A stretch of 64,000 nt of DNA from Sphingopyxis sp. OAS728 (GTDB taxonomy: Bacteria; Pseudomonadota; Alphaproteobacteria; Sphingomonadales; Sphingomonadaceae), in the NCBI RefSeq assembly GCF_014873485.1, contig NZ_JADBDT010000001.1:3038001-3102000 (forward strand), given 5' to 3'. Position 1 is the stretch's first letter; each line of letters starts with the position of its first letter. The notes under the pieces are model-generated. The model saw nothing but the letters and a program-made list of their open reading frames with translations, was not told the origin of the DNA and did no database searches. Below are positions 1 through 9,058 of this stretch, piece after piece. Position numbers and translations under genes: made by a program.

Positions 1-538
1 GGTCGTCGCGCTTGGCATAGGCGCGCGCCGACATGCCCGCGACATGGTCGGCCTTGTCCGGATTGGCGCCGCGCTTCACGAGCAAGCGCACCATCGCGAC
101 ATTCTTTGACTGCACCGCCAGAATCAGTGCGGTTTCGCCACGCCGGTTGGTCTGATCAACAGGCGCCTTTTCGTTGAGCAGCACGTCGGCGCCGTCGGTG
201 AAATTGATCAGCGCGGCGTGCATCAGCGGGGTAACCCCCTGGCGATCGCCGATCGACGGATCGGCGTCCTTGCCAAGCAGGAAGCGCAGCCAGCTGATAT
301 CGCGGCGCTTGGTGACGATGATCAGCGCCGTCTGCCCATTGTCGGGATTGCGCGTGTTGATGAACGACGGGTCATCCTTCAGCGCCTCGGTTGCCTTGGT
401 CCCGTCGCGGCTTTCGACCGCCTGCAAAAAGGCGTAGCCGCCGCGGAACTGTGCCTGAGCGGGGCTGAGCATAAGGCCCGTCGCTGCAACCATGAGGGCG
501 AGGAAAGAGGCGAGGCGGAATTCCGCGCGTCGGAACAT
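1..538 (-). CDS. Exported ankyrin-repeat protein (3' end outside window)
   Basis: The reading frame is open from an ATG at 538 to the window edge, giving 179 residues. Residues 1-29 form a signal peptide (basic MFRR start, hydrophobic core, AQA-Q cleavage site), so the protein is probably periplasmic. Three ankyrin-type units follow at about residues 65-97, 98-130 and 131-165, with the typical GxTAL/GVTPLMHAA/GETALILA openings and LLxxGADP-like closings (FLLGKDADP, LLVKRGANP). Ankyrin repeats bind other proteins; the partner cannot be told from the sequence. The gene diverges from the SCO1 gene across an 87-bp gap. Confidence 0.85.
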   Translation of the reverse strand, partial: MFRRAEFRLASFLALMVAATGLMLSPAQAQFRGGYAFLQAVESRDGTKATEALKDDPSFINTRNPDNGQTALIIVTKRRDISWLRFLLGKDADPSIGDRQGVTPLMHAALINFTDGADVLLNEKAPVDQTNRRGETALILAVQSKNVAMVRLLVKRGANPDKADHVAGMSARAYAKRDD

Positions 539-625
539 GTCTGGGCGATCCCTGGGGCAATTTGTCCGCCGCTGGCGCGACGACAATGGTTGATTTTCCG
601 CGGCTAGCCGACCAAGGCTGGCCAA

Positions 626-1270
626 ATGATGAATATCGCAAATATGGGACAAAGGCTCGTCCGCGCAAGCCTGATGATTGCTTTCGGCGCTGCGCTCGCG
701 GGTTGCAGCGGCGGCGGCGACGCGCCGGCAGCGAAGCCGCCGCTAGAAGGTGCGCGCATCGGCGGCCCCTTCACGCTCACCGATCAGAACGGCAAGACCG
801 TCCGCGACACCGATTTTGCGGGCAAATATCGTCTCGTCTATTTCGGCTACAGCTTCTGCCCCGACATCTGTCCGGTCGACCTGCAAAAACTGATGCGCGG
901 GCTGTCGCAGTTCGAAAAGGCCGATGCCGCGCGCGGCGCCAAGGTCGCGCCGCTGTTCATCACCGTCGATCCGGCGCGCGATACGCCCGAGGCGCTCAAA
1001 CCCTTCGTCGCGCGCTATCATCCGCGGCTGCTCGGCCTCACCGGCACCCCCGAACAGATCGCCGCGGTCGCGAAAGCCTATGTCGTCACCTACAACAAGG
1101 TCCCGGGTTCGGCGCCCGACCGCTACCTGATGGCGCACAGCCAACTCGCCTTCCTGATGGATCCCGCGGGAAAGCCCGTCGCGCTGCTGCCGCTCGACGA
1201 TCCGTCGTCCAATATCGACGAAGGCGCGCCCGCGGCGGTCGCCGCCGAGCTGGCGAAATGGGTCAAGTGA
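626..1270 (+). CDS. SCO1/SenC-family copper chaperone lipoprotein
   Basis: 214 residues. The N-terminus is a lipoprotein signal with lipobox LAGC (Cys27), so the protein is probably membrane-anchored in the periplasm. The thioredoxin-like domain carries the copper-binding CPDIC motif (Cys78, Cys82) and the conserved histidine in YLMAHSQ (His171), the three ligands used by SCO proteins to metallate the CuA site of cytochrome c oxidase. No oxidase genes lie nearby. ATG codons at 626, 629 and 644 are all possible starts; 626 is used. The stop codon overlaps the start of the next gene (ATGA), so the two are probably co-transcribed. Confidence 0.9.
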   Translation: MMNIANMGQRLVRASLMIAFGAALAGCSGGGDAPAAKPPLEGARIGGPFTLTDQNGKTVRDTDFAGKYRLVYFGYSFCPDICPVDLQKLMRGLSQFEKADAARGAKVAPLFITVDPARDTPEALKPFVARYHPRLLGLTGTPEQIAAVAKAYVVTYNKVPGSAPDRYLMAHSQLAFLMDPAGKPVALLPLDDPSSNIDEGAPAAVAAELAKWVK

Positions 1271-1719
1271 TGGCGGCGGGGGCGACATCGAAGCGCCCCT
1301 TCTGGGAAGCGCCGCTTGCCTCTCTCGACGCGGGCCAATGGGAAGCCCTGTGCGATGGCTGCGGCAAATGTTGCCTGCACAAGCTAGAGGATGAGGACAC
1401 GGGCCGCATCTATCCGACCAATGTCGCGTGCCGCCTGCTCGACCTCACCACCGCGCGCTGCGGCGATTACAAGCACCGTCGCCGCCACGTCCCCGACTGC
1501 CTGACGCTGACCAAGGCCAAGGTCGCCGACATCGAATGGCTACCGCAGACCTGCGCTTATCGCCTGCGCGCCGAAGGCGAGCCACTGCCCGACTGGCATT
1601 ATCTGGTTTGCGGCGACCGCGATGCGGTGCACCGCGCGGGCGAATCGATCGTCGGCTGGACCGTCGGCGAGGATATGGCCGGACCCTTGGAAAATCATCT
1701 TGTCGAACGCGTCGTCTGA
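1270..1719 (+). CDS. UPF0260 (YcgN-like) cysteine-cluster protein
   Basis: 149 residues from the ATG that overlaps the SCO1 stop (ATGA); an in-frame ATG at 1258 is an alternative. Near the N-terminus is CDGCGKCCLHKLEDEDTG, the cysteine-rich signature (Cys28, 31, 34, 35) of the UPF0260/YkgJ families, followed by further cysteines in NVACRLLD, ARCGDYKHR and VPDCLTL. These suggest Zn or Fe-S binding; the biochemical role of the family is unknown. Length matches the family norm. Lies between SCO1 and a metallopeptidase in one co-directional run. Confidence 0.88.
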   Translation: MAAGATSKRPFWEAPLASLDAGQWEALCDGCGKCCLHKLEDEDTGRIYPTNVACRLLDLTTARCGDYKHRRRHVPDCLTLTKAKVADIEWLPQTCAYRLRAEGEPLPDWHYLVCGDRDAVHRAGESIVGWTVGEDMAGPLENHLVERVV

Positions 1720-2431
1720 CTTCGCGCCCGAGGGGCCGCACATCTGGGTCGGCGACGAAGTCTGGCCGGTGCGCGTGGTGCGCCATGCCCAATCGCGGCG
1801 CTATCGCCTCGTTTTCGACGGCGCGCGCGGCGAACTCCGGCTGACGGTTCCGCGCCGCACCAACGAGCGCGCGGCGCTCAAATGGGCCAGCGAACAGCAG
1901 GCGTGGCTGGTCGAGCAGGTCGGCAAGGCGGCGCTGCCGGTGATCGTCGGTCCGGGTGCATCGGTTCCGTTCCGCGGTATCGACCGCCATATCGACTGGA
2001 CTGCGACCGCCCCGCGCGCGATCCGGCTCGACGGCGACAGGCTCCACGTCGGCGGCCCGGTCGAAACGGTCGGCCGGCGTATCGAACGCTGGCTCAAAGG
2101 CCAGGCTCTCGACCTCATGGAGCGCGAAAGCCGCGAGATCGCAGGTGCGGTGGGCCTATCGGTCGGCCGCGTCGGTGTCGGCGATCCGCGCAGCCGATGG
2201 GGCAGCTGCACGCATGACGGCGACCTCCGCTACAGCTGGCGGCTCGTGATGGCGCCCGACCATGTCCGCCGCGCGACCGTCGCGCACGAAGTCGCGCACC
2301 TCCGGCATATGGACCATGGCCCCGCCTTTCACGCGCTCGTCGACGAACTGCACGACGGCGACGTCGCCGCAGCGCGCGGCTGGCTGCGCCGCGAGGGACG
2401 CTCGCTCCACCGCTACCGCTTCGCTGCCTGA
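1700..2431 (+). CDS. YgjP-like (M48-type) metallopeptidase domain protein
   Basis: About 243 residues. The C-terminal half holds the zinc-binding HEVAHLRHMDH motif (HExxH plus a downstream His) inside the SRWGSC..YSWRLVMAP..HEVAH context typical of YgjP/DUF45 proteins. Such domains occur alone or with restriction systems; the physiological substrate is unknown. The start is uncertain. The frame stays open upstream to an ATG at 1622, but that stretch reads like out-of-frame UPF0260 sequence, so a TTG at 1700, overlapping the UPF0260 stop by 20 bases, is preferred. The stop abuts the convergent PBP1A stop with no gap. Confidence 0.8.
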   Translation: MSNASSDFAPEGPHIWVGDEVWPVRVVRHAQSRRYRLVFDGARGELRLTVPRRTNERAALKWASEQQAWLVEQVGKAALPVIVGPGASVPFRGIDRHIDWTATAPRAIRLDGDRLHVGGPVETVGRRIERWLKGQALDLMERESREIAGAVGLSVGRVGVGDPRSRWGSCTHDGDLRYSWRLVMAPDHVRRATVAHEVAHLRHMDHGPAFHALVDELHDGDVAAARGWLRREGRSLHRYRFAA

Positions 2432-4651
2432 TTAATCGTTCGCGCTATCCGAAGGCGGTCGCGGCTGCTGCGATGGCCGGGTTGCGGATGGCGGTGCCTT
2501 GGGGACCGTAATGATCTTCGGCTGGCCGCCATTTTTTGGCGCCGCGCCATTGTCTCCCGGGGCGCGCCGGCCGGTCTGCTCCTCGATCCATTGCTGGTCG
2601 AGCACCGGCCCATCCTCGGTCGGTGGCGGCGTCGGTCCCGTGGTTTCGGGTGGGCGGCTGTCATAGGGCAGCTCGATCGGCATGCCATTCTCGTCGACGA
2701 AGCCTTCTTCACCGGGCTCGCCCATATAGGCCTCGCCTTCGTCCTCGAGCTGCCATTCGGGCAGCACGACTTCGGTGTCGAACTGTTCGACCGGGCGCCG
2801 CGCGACCGCGACGCGCATATAATCGGCAAAGGCCTTGGCGGGTGCGCGGCCGCCCTGCAGCCCGCCGACGGGCTTCGCATCGTCGCGGCCCATCCAGACG
2901 CCCGTCGTGATCCCGCTCGAAAAGCCGAGGAACCAGCCGTCCTTGTTGCTCGACGTCGTCCCGGTCTTGCCCGCGACGGGGCGACCGATCTGCGCCGCCT
3001 TGCCCGTTCCGGTGTTGACGGCGGTCTGGAGCAAATCGGTGATGCCCGCCGCGACCCAATGGTCGACCAAAGTGTTCCCGCGTTCGGCGGGGCGCTGGTA
3101 CAGCAATTCGCCGCTCGCTGTCGTCACCTTGGTGATGCCATAGGGCTGCACCGACACGCCGCCGCGCGACACGGCCGCAAAGGCGGCGGTCATGTCGATC
3201 ACACGGACTTCGGCGCTGCCGAGAACCATCGAGGGATGCGTGTTGACCGGCGTCGTGATCCCGAACCGCCGCGCCATATTGGCCACCGCCGAAAAGCCGA
3301 CTTCGTCGCCGAGCTTCGCCGCGACGGTGTTGACCGAATAAGCAAAGGCGCTGCGCAGGTCCATCGTGCCCGAAAAACGCCCCGACGAGTTGCGCGGCGA
3401 CCAGCCGTTGATCGTTACCGGTTCGTCGACGACCTGGTCGCTGACCTTATAACCCGCCTCGAGCGCCGCCATATAAACGAACAGCTTCCACGCCGATCCC
3501 GGCTGACGCAGCGCCTGCGTCGCGCGGTTATAGTTCGACGTCACATAATCCTTGCCGCCGACCATTGCACGCACCGCGCCGTCGCGATCGAGCGAGACCA
3601 GCGCGCCCTGCACGCCCTTCGGCGTATCGGCCTGGATTGCCGCAGTCGCGGCGCGCTGCATGCCAAGGTCGATCGTGGTGTAAACGTCGAGCGCCTCGCT
3701 GCCCTCGTCGATCAGCATGTCGAGCTGTGGTAGCGCCCAGTCGCTGAAATAGCGTGCGCTGTTCTGCCCCGTTTCCTTCGCGAGCTGGACATTGGCGGGC
3801 TCGGCGCTGTCGGCCTGTGCCTGTGTGATGACCCCGGCGTCGACCATGACGTCGAGCACGACGCCTGCGCGGCCCAACGCTGCCTGTGCATCGGCGGTTG
3901 GTGAATAGCGCGACGGCGCTTTGACCAGCCCCGCGACCACGGCGGCTTCGGACAACGACATTTGGGTCGCGCTATGGCCGAAAAAGCTGTTCGACGCGGC
4001 GTCGATGCCATAGCTGCCACCGCCGAAATAGACCTTGTTCAGATAGAGTTCGAGGATCTCGTCCTTCGAGAATTTCCATTCGAGCGCGAGCGCGAGGATC
4101 ATCTCGCGTGCCTTGCGCTTGAAATCATAGCTGTTCGACAGGAAGATATTGCGCGCGAGCTGCTGCGTGATCGTCGACGCGCCCTGCAGGCGCCGGCCGC
4201 TGCCGCGATTCTGCAGCGCGACCGCCGCCGCGCGTGCCATGCCGACGGGGTCGAGCCCCGGGTGATAGCGAAAGCGGCGGTCCTCGACCGCGACCATCGC
4301 GTCCTGCATCACCTGCGGCGTTTCGCGCAGCGTCAGCCAGCGGCCGTAGTTGGGACCGAGCGACAGGAAGACCGTGCCGTCGGCGGCGCGGACGCGGATC
4401 GTCTGCCCCGCCGGCGATTTTTTGAGCTCCTCGAAGCTCGGCATGCGCTGCACCGCGATGCCGACCGCCACTGCCAGCGCGACGAGCCCGACGACCGCGA
4501 GGCCGAGGCCCCAGCGAAAGATCCGGCGCACCCACACGCGCCAACGCGGCGGCTCGCCACCGGGCGTGCCGCTGCGCTTGCTGGACGATGGCGATTTATT
4601 CGACGAAGCCTGCTGTCTTTCACGGCGCAAAGCCGGTGTTCCTTCCCTCAC
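2432..4651 (-). CDS. Penicillin-binding protein 1A, bifunctional peptidoglycan synthase
   Basis: 739 residues from a GTG start preceded by AGGGG. Order: basic N-terminal tail, one membrane segment at about 46-67, then a glycosyltransferase family 51 domain with the EDRRFRYHPG catalytic glutamate motif and the STITQQLARN helix. A transpeptidase domain follows with SAWK (SxxK), SVN (SxN) and KTGT motifs, all intact. It polymerises and cross-links peptidoglycan at the outer face of the inner membrane. The C-terminal tail is proline- and glutamine-rich and probably disordered. Class A PBP is secure; the exact subfamily (1A) is inferred from length and domain order. Confidence 0.93.
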   Translation of the reverse strand: MREGTPALRRERQQASSNKSPSSSKRSGTPGGEPPRWRVWVRRIFRWGLGLAVVGLVALAVAVGIAVQRMPSFEELKKSPAGQTIRVRAADGTVFLSLGPNYGRWLTLRETPQVMQDAMVAVEDRRFRYHPGLDPVGMARAAAVALQNRGSGRRLQGASTITQQLARNIFLSNSYDFKRKAREMILALALEWKFSKDEILELYLNKVYFGGGSYGIDAASNSFFGHSATQMSLSEAAVVAGLVKAPSRYSPTADAQAALGRAGVVLDVMVDAGVITQAQADSAEPANVQLAKETGQNSARYFSDWALPQLDMLIDEGSEALDVYTTIDLGMQRAATAAIQADTPKGVQGALVSLDRDGAVRAMVGGKDYVTSNYNRATQALRQPGSAWKLFVYMAALEAGYKVSDQVVDEPVTINGWSPRNSSGRFSGTMDLRSAFAYSVNTVAAKLGDEVGFSAVANMARRFGITTPVNTHPSMVLGSAEVRVIDMTAAFAAVSRGGVSVQPYGITKVTTASGELLYQRPAERGNTLVDHWVAAGITDLLQTAVNTGTGKAAQIGRPVAGKTGTTSSNKDGWFLGFSSGITTGVWMGRDDAKPVGGLQGGRAPAKAFADYMRVAVARRPVEQFDTEVVLPEWQLEDEGEAYMGEPGEEGFVDENGMPIELPYDSRPPETTGPTPPPTEDGPVLDQQWIEEQTGRRAPGDNGAAPKNGGQPKIITVPKAPPSATRPSQQPRPPSDSAND

Positions 4652-4686
4652 TGCGCCCCTGATGCGTCAGTCCGGGAAGGAGGTTT

Positions 4687-4805
4687 TCAGTCCTTGCCGG
4701 TTGACGCCTCATCCTGCCCGCGACCTTCGAAGTCAAGCGCCGCGCTGTTGATGCAATAACGCGGCCCCGTCGGTCCGGGGTCATCGGGGAAGGCATGGCT
4801 GATCG
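4687..4805 (-). pseudogene. msrB: 3' relic of msrB (methionine-R-sulfoxide reductase)
   Basis: Read on the minus strand to a TGA at 4687-4689, this stretch gives [20 protein letters not shown] followed by LDF, matching the C-terminal end of MsrB (typical form [22 protein letters not shown]), including the catalytic RYCINS cysteine. Upstream of the HAF residues the similarity stops: no zinc-binding CxxC sites, no start codon and no room, because the FAD oxidoreductase ends at 4820. It is therefore a truncated remnant, probably left by a rearrangement that placed the polyketide operon here. Not expected to be functional. Confidence 0.72.
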
Positions 4806-4819
4806 CAAGCGAGGAGCGG

Positions 4820-5917
4820 TCAGGACGGGTCGATCCGCGTCGCCTGCGACATCATTTGCACCATCGACGGAAAAATGGACGCCGCGCCGGTCAACAATCC
4901 GGCGCTGCGCCGATTTTCGCCCATCCGCCAGACGAGATTGGCGAGCGCGAAGGGGCGCGTCATTCGCGCCGCGAGCCGTTGCTGAAAGGCGGGTGCCGCC
5001 ACCCCGCCTCCGTGACGCCACGCCGCCACCGCCGCATCGGCGCTCGCCAGCGCAAGGCCCATGCCCTCGCCAGCGAGACTCGGGATCACCCCCGCCTGAT
5101 CGCCGAGCCGGAACAGTCCCGGCGCGGTCTCGCGCGTGCGCCAGCCATAGGGGACATGCCCGATCGCATCGACGTTGCGCGACCAGTCGGCATGCGCCAG
5201 CCGCGCGCCGAGATGCGGCAGCGCGTCGCCCAGCGCGCGAAGCAGCATCGAAGGATCGCCGTCCGCTTCGTCGAGCCGCGATTTATGGACCGCAAGACAG
5301 AGATTGCCGCTGCCATCCTCCTGCCGCACCATCCCGGCATAACCGCGATCGAAGAGATGCAGCTCGACCGCGTCGCCGACCAGCCGACCGAGCGCCGGAT
5401 GCGGCGGAAGCCGCAATCGCAGCCCCATTACGGGATCGGCGCACTGCCACGGGGCGGGCTCGCGCGGAAAGCCGCGAAAGCCGTGCTTGCCCGCGGCGAG
5501 GAAGATGGCTTGCGCCGTCAGCACTTGGCCATCGCGTGTCTGCACCGTACCGTCTTCGAGCGTCGTTGCGTGAACGCCGCGCTCGAAACCGGCGCCTGCC
5601 GCCACGGCTACGGCTTGCAGCACGCTATCGAGCCTGCGGCGCGACACCCCCATCGCTTCGCCGGGTAGCGCCGTCTCGCTCTGCCGCTGGCCCGCGAACA
5701 AACGTACGCAGCGCACCGCCTGCCCGTCGAGCGCCGCGCGATCGATCCCGAGTGCGTCCAGCCGCTGCAATGTCTGCCAGCTCAGAAAGCCGCCGCAGAG
5801 CGCATCGCCCGTTTCGCGCGCGCGTTCGAGCAGCAGCGCCTTCGCGCCCGCGCGCGCCAGTCCGATCGCCGCGGCCGACCCGGCGGGGCCGGCGCCGACG
5901 ACGATCGCATCGGTCAC
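4820..5917 (-). CDS. FAD-dependent oxidoreductase (geranylgeranyl reductase-like) of the polyketide operon
   Basis: About 365 residues from a GTG that overlaps the methyltransferase stop (GTGA). The N-terminal dinucleotide-binding motif [19 protein letters not shown] binds FAD. The second FAD motif, [19 protein letters not shown], lies near residue 285 and is typical of flavin monooxygenases and geranylgeranyl-reductase-like proteins. It is the last gene of an operon with a type III polyketide synthase and a methyltransferase, which suggests hydroxylation or reduction of the polyketide product, by analogy with the srsA-srsB-srsC gene set of Streptomyces griseus. The frame stays open far upstream, but that part is an out-of-frame shadow of the methyltransferase. 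Confidence 0.85.
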   Translation of the reverse strand: MTDAIVVGAGPAGSAAAIGLARAGAKALLLERARETGDALCGGFLSWQTLQRLDALGIDRAALDGQAVRCVRLFAGQRQSETALPGEAMGVSRRRLDSVLQAVAVAAGAGFERGVHATTLEDGTVQTRDGQVLTAQAIFLAAGKHGFRGFPREPAPWQCADPVMGLRLRLPPHPALGRLVGDAVELHLFDRGYAGMVRQEDGSGNLCLAVHKSRLDEADGDPSMLLRALGDALPHLGARLAHADWSRNVDAIGHVPYGWRTRETAPGLFRLGDQAGVIPSLAGEGMGLALASADAAVAAWRHGGGVAAPAFQQRLAARMTRPFALANLVWRMGENRRSAGLLTGAASIFPSMVQMMSQATRIDPS

Positions 5918-6627
5918 CGGATATGCTCGACGCAGAGGCGATAGGGGAAGCTGCGGAAGATGCGGCAGTCGCCCGCCGTATCGGGCAACGCGTCGGCCAG
6001 CATCGCTTGCCATTCGGCGCGGCGAAAGCTGCGTCCGACCGAAAGCTGGCCGTCGCGCCGCACGATCGGGTCGGCCCACGCCAGCGTCGCCAGCAAGGGG
6101 AAGCCGGCGAAGGGCAGGCGCTGGCGGTGGAGGTCGTTGACCAGCCAGCCGCGCGCCGCCTCGCCTTCCATAAAGTGCAGGAATTCCGTGCGCTGCCTTG
6201 GCGTCATATGATGGGTGACGAGGCTGGAGAGGATGATGTCCCACCCCTGCCCCGCGAGCGCACGGTAATCGCCGGTGATCAGCCGTGCGCGCGCACCGAG
6301 CCGCATAGCCGCCACCGCCTCGCTCTTGCGATTGAGGTCGACGCCGACGAGGTCGAGCGCGACCCCGCGCTTGTCGCCCCAGCGCGCGATCCGCGCGAGC
6401 ATGTCGCCCGCGCCGAAGCCCACATCGAGAACGCGCCACGGACGATCGCCGACGCCCCGTGCGCGCACCCGGTCGAGAAAGCCGAGCGTCGGACGCGGCG
6501 CCATTGTTAGGCCATTCACCCGCGACAGGTCGGCGAGGACGCGGGCATAGCGTTCGGGCGAAAGCTCGGCGGCGTCCATTTCCTCGTCGCGGTCGATCGG
6601 CACACGAAGGCTGGCGAAGGGGTTCAC
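5914..6627 (-). CDS. SAM-dependent methyltransferase of the polyketide operon
   Basis: 237 residues, class I methyltransferase. Motif I reads VLDVGFGAGDML at about residues 86-97; the acidic end of strand 2 is LDLVGVDLN. It starts with GTG and overlaps the end of the polyketide synthase by four bases (GTGA); its own stop overlaps the FAD oxidoreductase start in the same way, so the three genes are translationally coupled. The probable role is O- or C-methylation of the polyketide product. The acceptor cannot be read from the sequence. Confidence 0.85.
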   Translation of the reverse strand: MNPFASLRVPIDRDEEMDAAELSPERYARVLADLSRVNGLTMAPRPTLGFLDRVRARGVGDRPWRVLDVGFGAGDMLARIARWGDKRGVALDLVGVDLNRKSEAVAAMRLGARARLITGDYRALAGQGWDIILSSLVTHHMTPRQRTEFLHFMEGEAARGWLVNDLHRQRLPFAGFPLLATLAWADPIVRRDGQLSVGRSFRRAEWQAMLADALPDTAGDCRIFRSFPYRLCVEHIR

Positions 6628-7718
6628 CCCTGACGACCGGGGGCGGCAAAGCGGATCGCTTCGGCAGCGAGCCCGGGCCCGAAGGCGATCGCAATCCCCT
6701 CGCCCGTCGCGCCGCGCGCCATCATGTCGGCGAGCACGAACAATATCGTCGCCGACGACATATTGCCGAAGCGCGCAAGCACTGCGCGGCTGTCGGCCAA
6801 GGCCTCGGGCGGTACTTCCAACGCATGTTCGACCGCATCGAGCACCGAGCGGCCGCCGGCATGGACCGCGAGCAAAGGCGGTGTGCCGCCATCGCCGAAC
6901 AGCTCGCGCTGGACGGCCGGATCGGCGAGCGTTTCGCGGAGCCGTCCGGGCACCTCGCCCGACAGCGTCATCTCGAAACCCTTGTCGCCGATGTCCCAGC
7001 GGATCAGCTCCTCGCTGTCGCCCAGCGCGAGGCTGCGCCCTTCACCCAGTTCAAGTCCGTGCGCCGCCGCCGAAACGATCCCCGCCGCCGCGCCGTCGCT
7101 GAACTGGAGCATCGCGAGCAAGGGCTCAGGCTCGTCGGCGAGGCTGAGGTGGAGTGTCGACAGCTCGACGCTGACCACCAGCACCACGGCGTCGGGTTCG
7201 GATCGCACGATATGCCGCGCGGTGCGCAGCGCGGTGACCCCGGCATAGCAGCCCATAAAGCCGATCAGCACGCGCTCGACGGTCGGTGCAAGCCCCAGCC
7301 GCCGCGCCAGGATCTGGTCGATCCCGGGCGCAACGAAGCCGGTGCAGCTCGCGACGACGATATGCGTGACGCGCGCCGGATCGAGCGCATCGCCGAGGTT
7401 CGCAATCGCCTGCATCGCAAGCTCGGGCGCGTGCTGCGCATAAGCCGCCATCCGCGCCGAGGTCGGCGGCAGGTCGGGGACGTCGTAAAACCCGCCCGCC
7501 TCGACCGGCGATCCCCCATTTTCCGTCGGCGGCAGCACCGACCAGCGATGGTTGATCCCCGACCGCGCGGTCATCCGCGTGAAGATCGCGCGCACGCGAT
7601 CGTCGGTCAGTCGCGGCGTCGCCCAGTCGATAAAGGATTGATGGATATCGTGCCCCGGCACCGCGGTGGCGAGGGCGTTGAGCCGGGGGGACGGCGGGGG
7701 TGTGGTCATCGCGCACAT
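6624..7718 (-). CDS. Type III polyketide synthase (chalcone synthase-like)
   Basis: 364 residues. The catalytic Cys-His-Asn triad of type III PKSs is visible: Cys125 in VVASCTGF, His286 in AVHAGGRSVLD and Asn319 in FGNMSSATILF. The enzyme extends an acyl-CoA starter with malonyl-CoA and cyclises the chain. In bacteria, relatives linked to a methyltransferase and a flavoprotein make alkylresorcinols or alkylpyrones (phenolic lipids). The starter and product here are inferred, not seen. First gene of a three-gene operon with GTGA overlaps. ATG codons at 7718 and 7709 are both possible starts; neither has a strong ribosome-binding site. Diverges from the DUF4402 gene over an 86-bp gap. Confidence 0.92.
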   Translation of the reverse strand: MCAMTTPPPSPRLNALATAVPGHDIHQSFIDWATPRLTDDRVRAIFTRMTARSGINHRWSVLPPTENGGSPVEAGGFYDVPDLPPTSARMAAYAQHAPELAMQAIANLGDALDPARVTHIVVASCTGFVAPGIDQILARRLGLAPTVERVLIGFMGCYAGVTALRTARHIVRSEPDAVVLVVSVELSTLHLSLADEPEPLLAMLQFSDGAAAGIVSAAAHGLELGEGRSLALGDSEELIRWDIGDKGFEMTLSGEVPGRLRETLADPAVQRELFGDGGTPPLLAVHAGGRSVLDAVEHALEVPPEALADSRAVLARFGNMSSATILFVLADMMARGATGEGIAIAFGPGLAAEAIRFAAPGRQG

Positions 7719-7804
7719 GTGGCCGAAAAGCGGGAAACTGGCCAGCGATTAGCGCTGCGCCGGCTTTACCGCAGCTTAACCATGTTGGCGCTATCCTGGT
7801 GGGC

Positions 7805-8317
7805 GTGAAATTGCGTCTTTTCCTTGGTTTTTTGCTCGCGTTCGGCGGCGCGCCCTCCGCGGGCGCGCAATGCCTGCTCTGTGCGCAGGACAAGGTGGCG
7901 GGCACGACGGCGCGCAAGACCGAGGTGCCGCTGCGCGTTGATGTCGAAACCCAGCTCGACATGGGCCGCGTCGCGGTCGGCGCAATGGGCGGCGAGGTCG
8001 AGCTCGATCCCGCCTCGGGCGTTCGCCGCGTGCGCGGCGACGTCGTCGATCTCGGCGGGTTTGCGCTGACCGGCACCGTCACCGTGCGCGGCGAACCCGG
8101 CGCCGAAGTCCGCGTGATCCTGCCTGCCAGCGTTGATCTCGAAAGCGGCCACGGCCGCACTGCGCGTGTCACCGGCCTCGTGACCGACCTGTCGGCCGCA
8201 CCGCGTCTAGGCGCCGACGGGCGGCTTCAGTTCCGCTTCGGCGGCCGCCTCCAAATCGCCGGCCTCGACGACGGCGACTATCGCGGGCGAATCCCGGTGA
8301 CGGTCGAATATCAATAG
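7805..8317 (+). CDS. DUF4402 secreted protein
   Basis: 170 residues from a GTG; an open frame to 7700 upstream shows no protein-like sequence. Residues 1-18 or so form a signal peptide (VKLRLFLGFLLAFGG core, SAGAQ cleavage). The mature part has the DUF4402 pattern: GxxGGEVELDPASG near the start, GEPGAEVRVILP in the middle, and a C-terminal DGDYRGRIPVTVEYQ strand pair, as in small secreted beta-sandwich proteins that resemble fimbrial subunits. No chaperone-usher genes are adjacent, so a pilus role is not supported. Two cysteines (QCLLC) directly follow the signal peptide. Confidence 0.78.
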   Translation: MKLRLFLGFLLAFGGAPSAGAQCLLCAQDKVAGTTARKTEVPLRVDVETQLDMGRVAVGAMGGEVELDPASGVRRVRGDVVDLGGFALTGTVTVRGEPGAEVRVILPASVDLESGHGRTARVTGLVTDLSAAPRLGADGRLQFRFGGRLQIAGLDDGDYRGRIPVTVEYQ

Positions 8318-8338
8318 AGTGACTGTCCGCCTGCGGCG

Positions 8339-9001
8339 CTAGTCGCGTGCACCGAACAACGCAGTCCCGACGCGCACATGCGTCGCGCCCAGCATCACCG
8401 CCGTCTCATAGTCGCCGCTCATCCCCATCGAGCGCAGCGGGAGGCCGTGGCGTTCGGCGAGTTCGTCGAGCAGCGCGAAAAAGGGCGCGGGTTCGATATC
8501 GGCCGGCGGGATCGCCATCAGCCCGTCGATCGTCAACCCGGCGTCCTTCGCTTCCGCCAGCAGCGCGGGCAGGTCGCGGGTCGCGCAGCCGCCCTTTTGC
8601 TCCTCGTCGCCGATATTGACCTGGACGAACAATTGCGGCTGCTTGCCTGCCTTTTGGCAAGCCTTGGCAATCGCCTGCACCAGCGAGCTGCGATCGATCG
8701 AATGGATTGTATCGAACAGTGCCACGGCTTCCTCGGCCTTGTTCGATTGCAGCTGGCCGATCAGGTGCAGCACGACATCGGGCGCCTCGGCGCGCAGCTC
8801 GGGCCATTTCGCCGCCGCTTCCTGCACCCGATTCTCGCCGAAATGGCGCTGGCCCGCAGCGATCAGCGGGCGGACGGCGTCGGCGTCATGCGTCTTCGAC
8901 ACCGCGATCAAACAGATATCCTCCACCTTCCGCTGTGCGCGCTTCGCCGCACTCGCGATATGGGCCTGCACCTCGGCCAGCCGGTCTGCTGCTTCGCTCA
9001 T
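8339..9001 (-). CDS. YggS-family pyridoxal phosphate homeostasis protein
   Basis: 220 residues. The PLP-binding lysine motif AVSKTH is near residue 35, followed by FGENRVQEA, HLIGQLQSNK and the C-terminal HVRVGTALFGARD, all hallmarks of the YggS/PLPBP family. These single-domain PLP-barrel proteins bind PLP and balance B6 vitamers and amino acids; no catalytic activity is established. The ATG at 9001 begins the conserved MSEAADRL sequence; the frame continues upstream without a family match. Convergent with the DUF4402 gene and divergent from the ThiE-like gene. Confidence 0.93.
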   Translation of the reverse strand: MSEAADRLAEVQAHIASAAKRAQRKVEDICLIAVSKTHDADAVRPLIAAGQRHFGENRVQEAAAKWPELRAEAPDVVLHLIGQLQSNKAEEAVALFDTIHSIDRSSLVQAIAKACQKAGKQPQLFVQVNIGDEEQKGGCATRDLPALLAEAKDAGLTIDGLMAIPPADIEPAPFFALLDELAERHGLPLRSMGMSGDYETAVMLGATHVRVGTALFGARD

Positions 9002-9058
9002 CGTCTCATTTCCATCCCGCGCGTTGCGCGCGCTCGCGACGCGCCTATAGAAAGGGCG

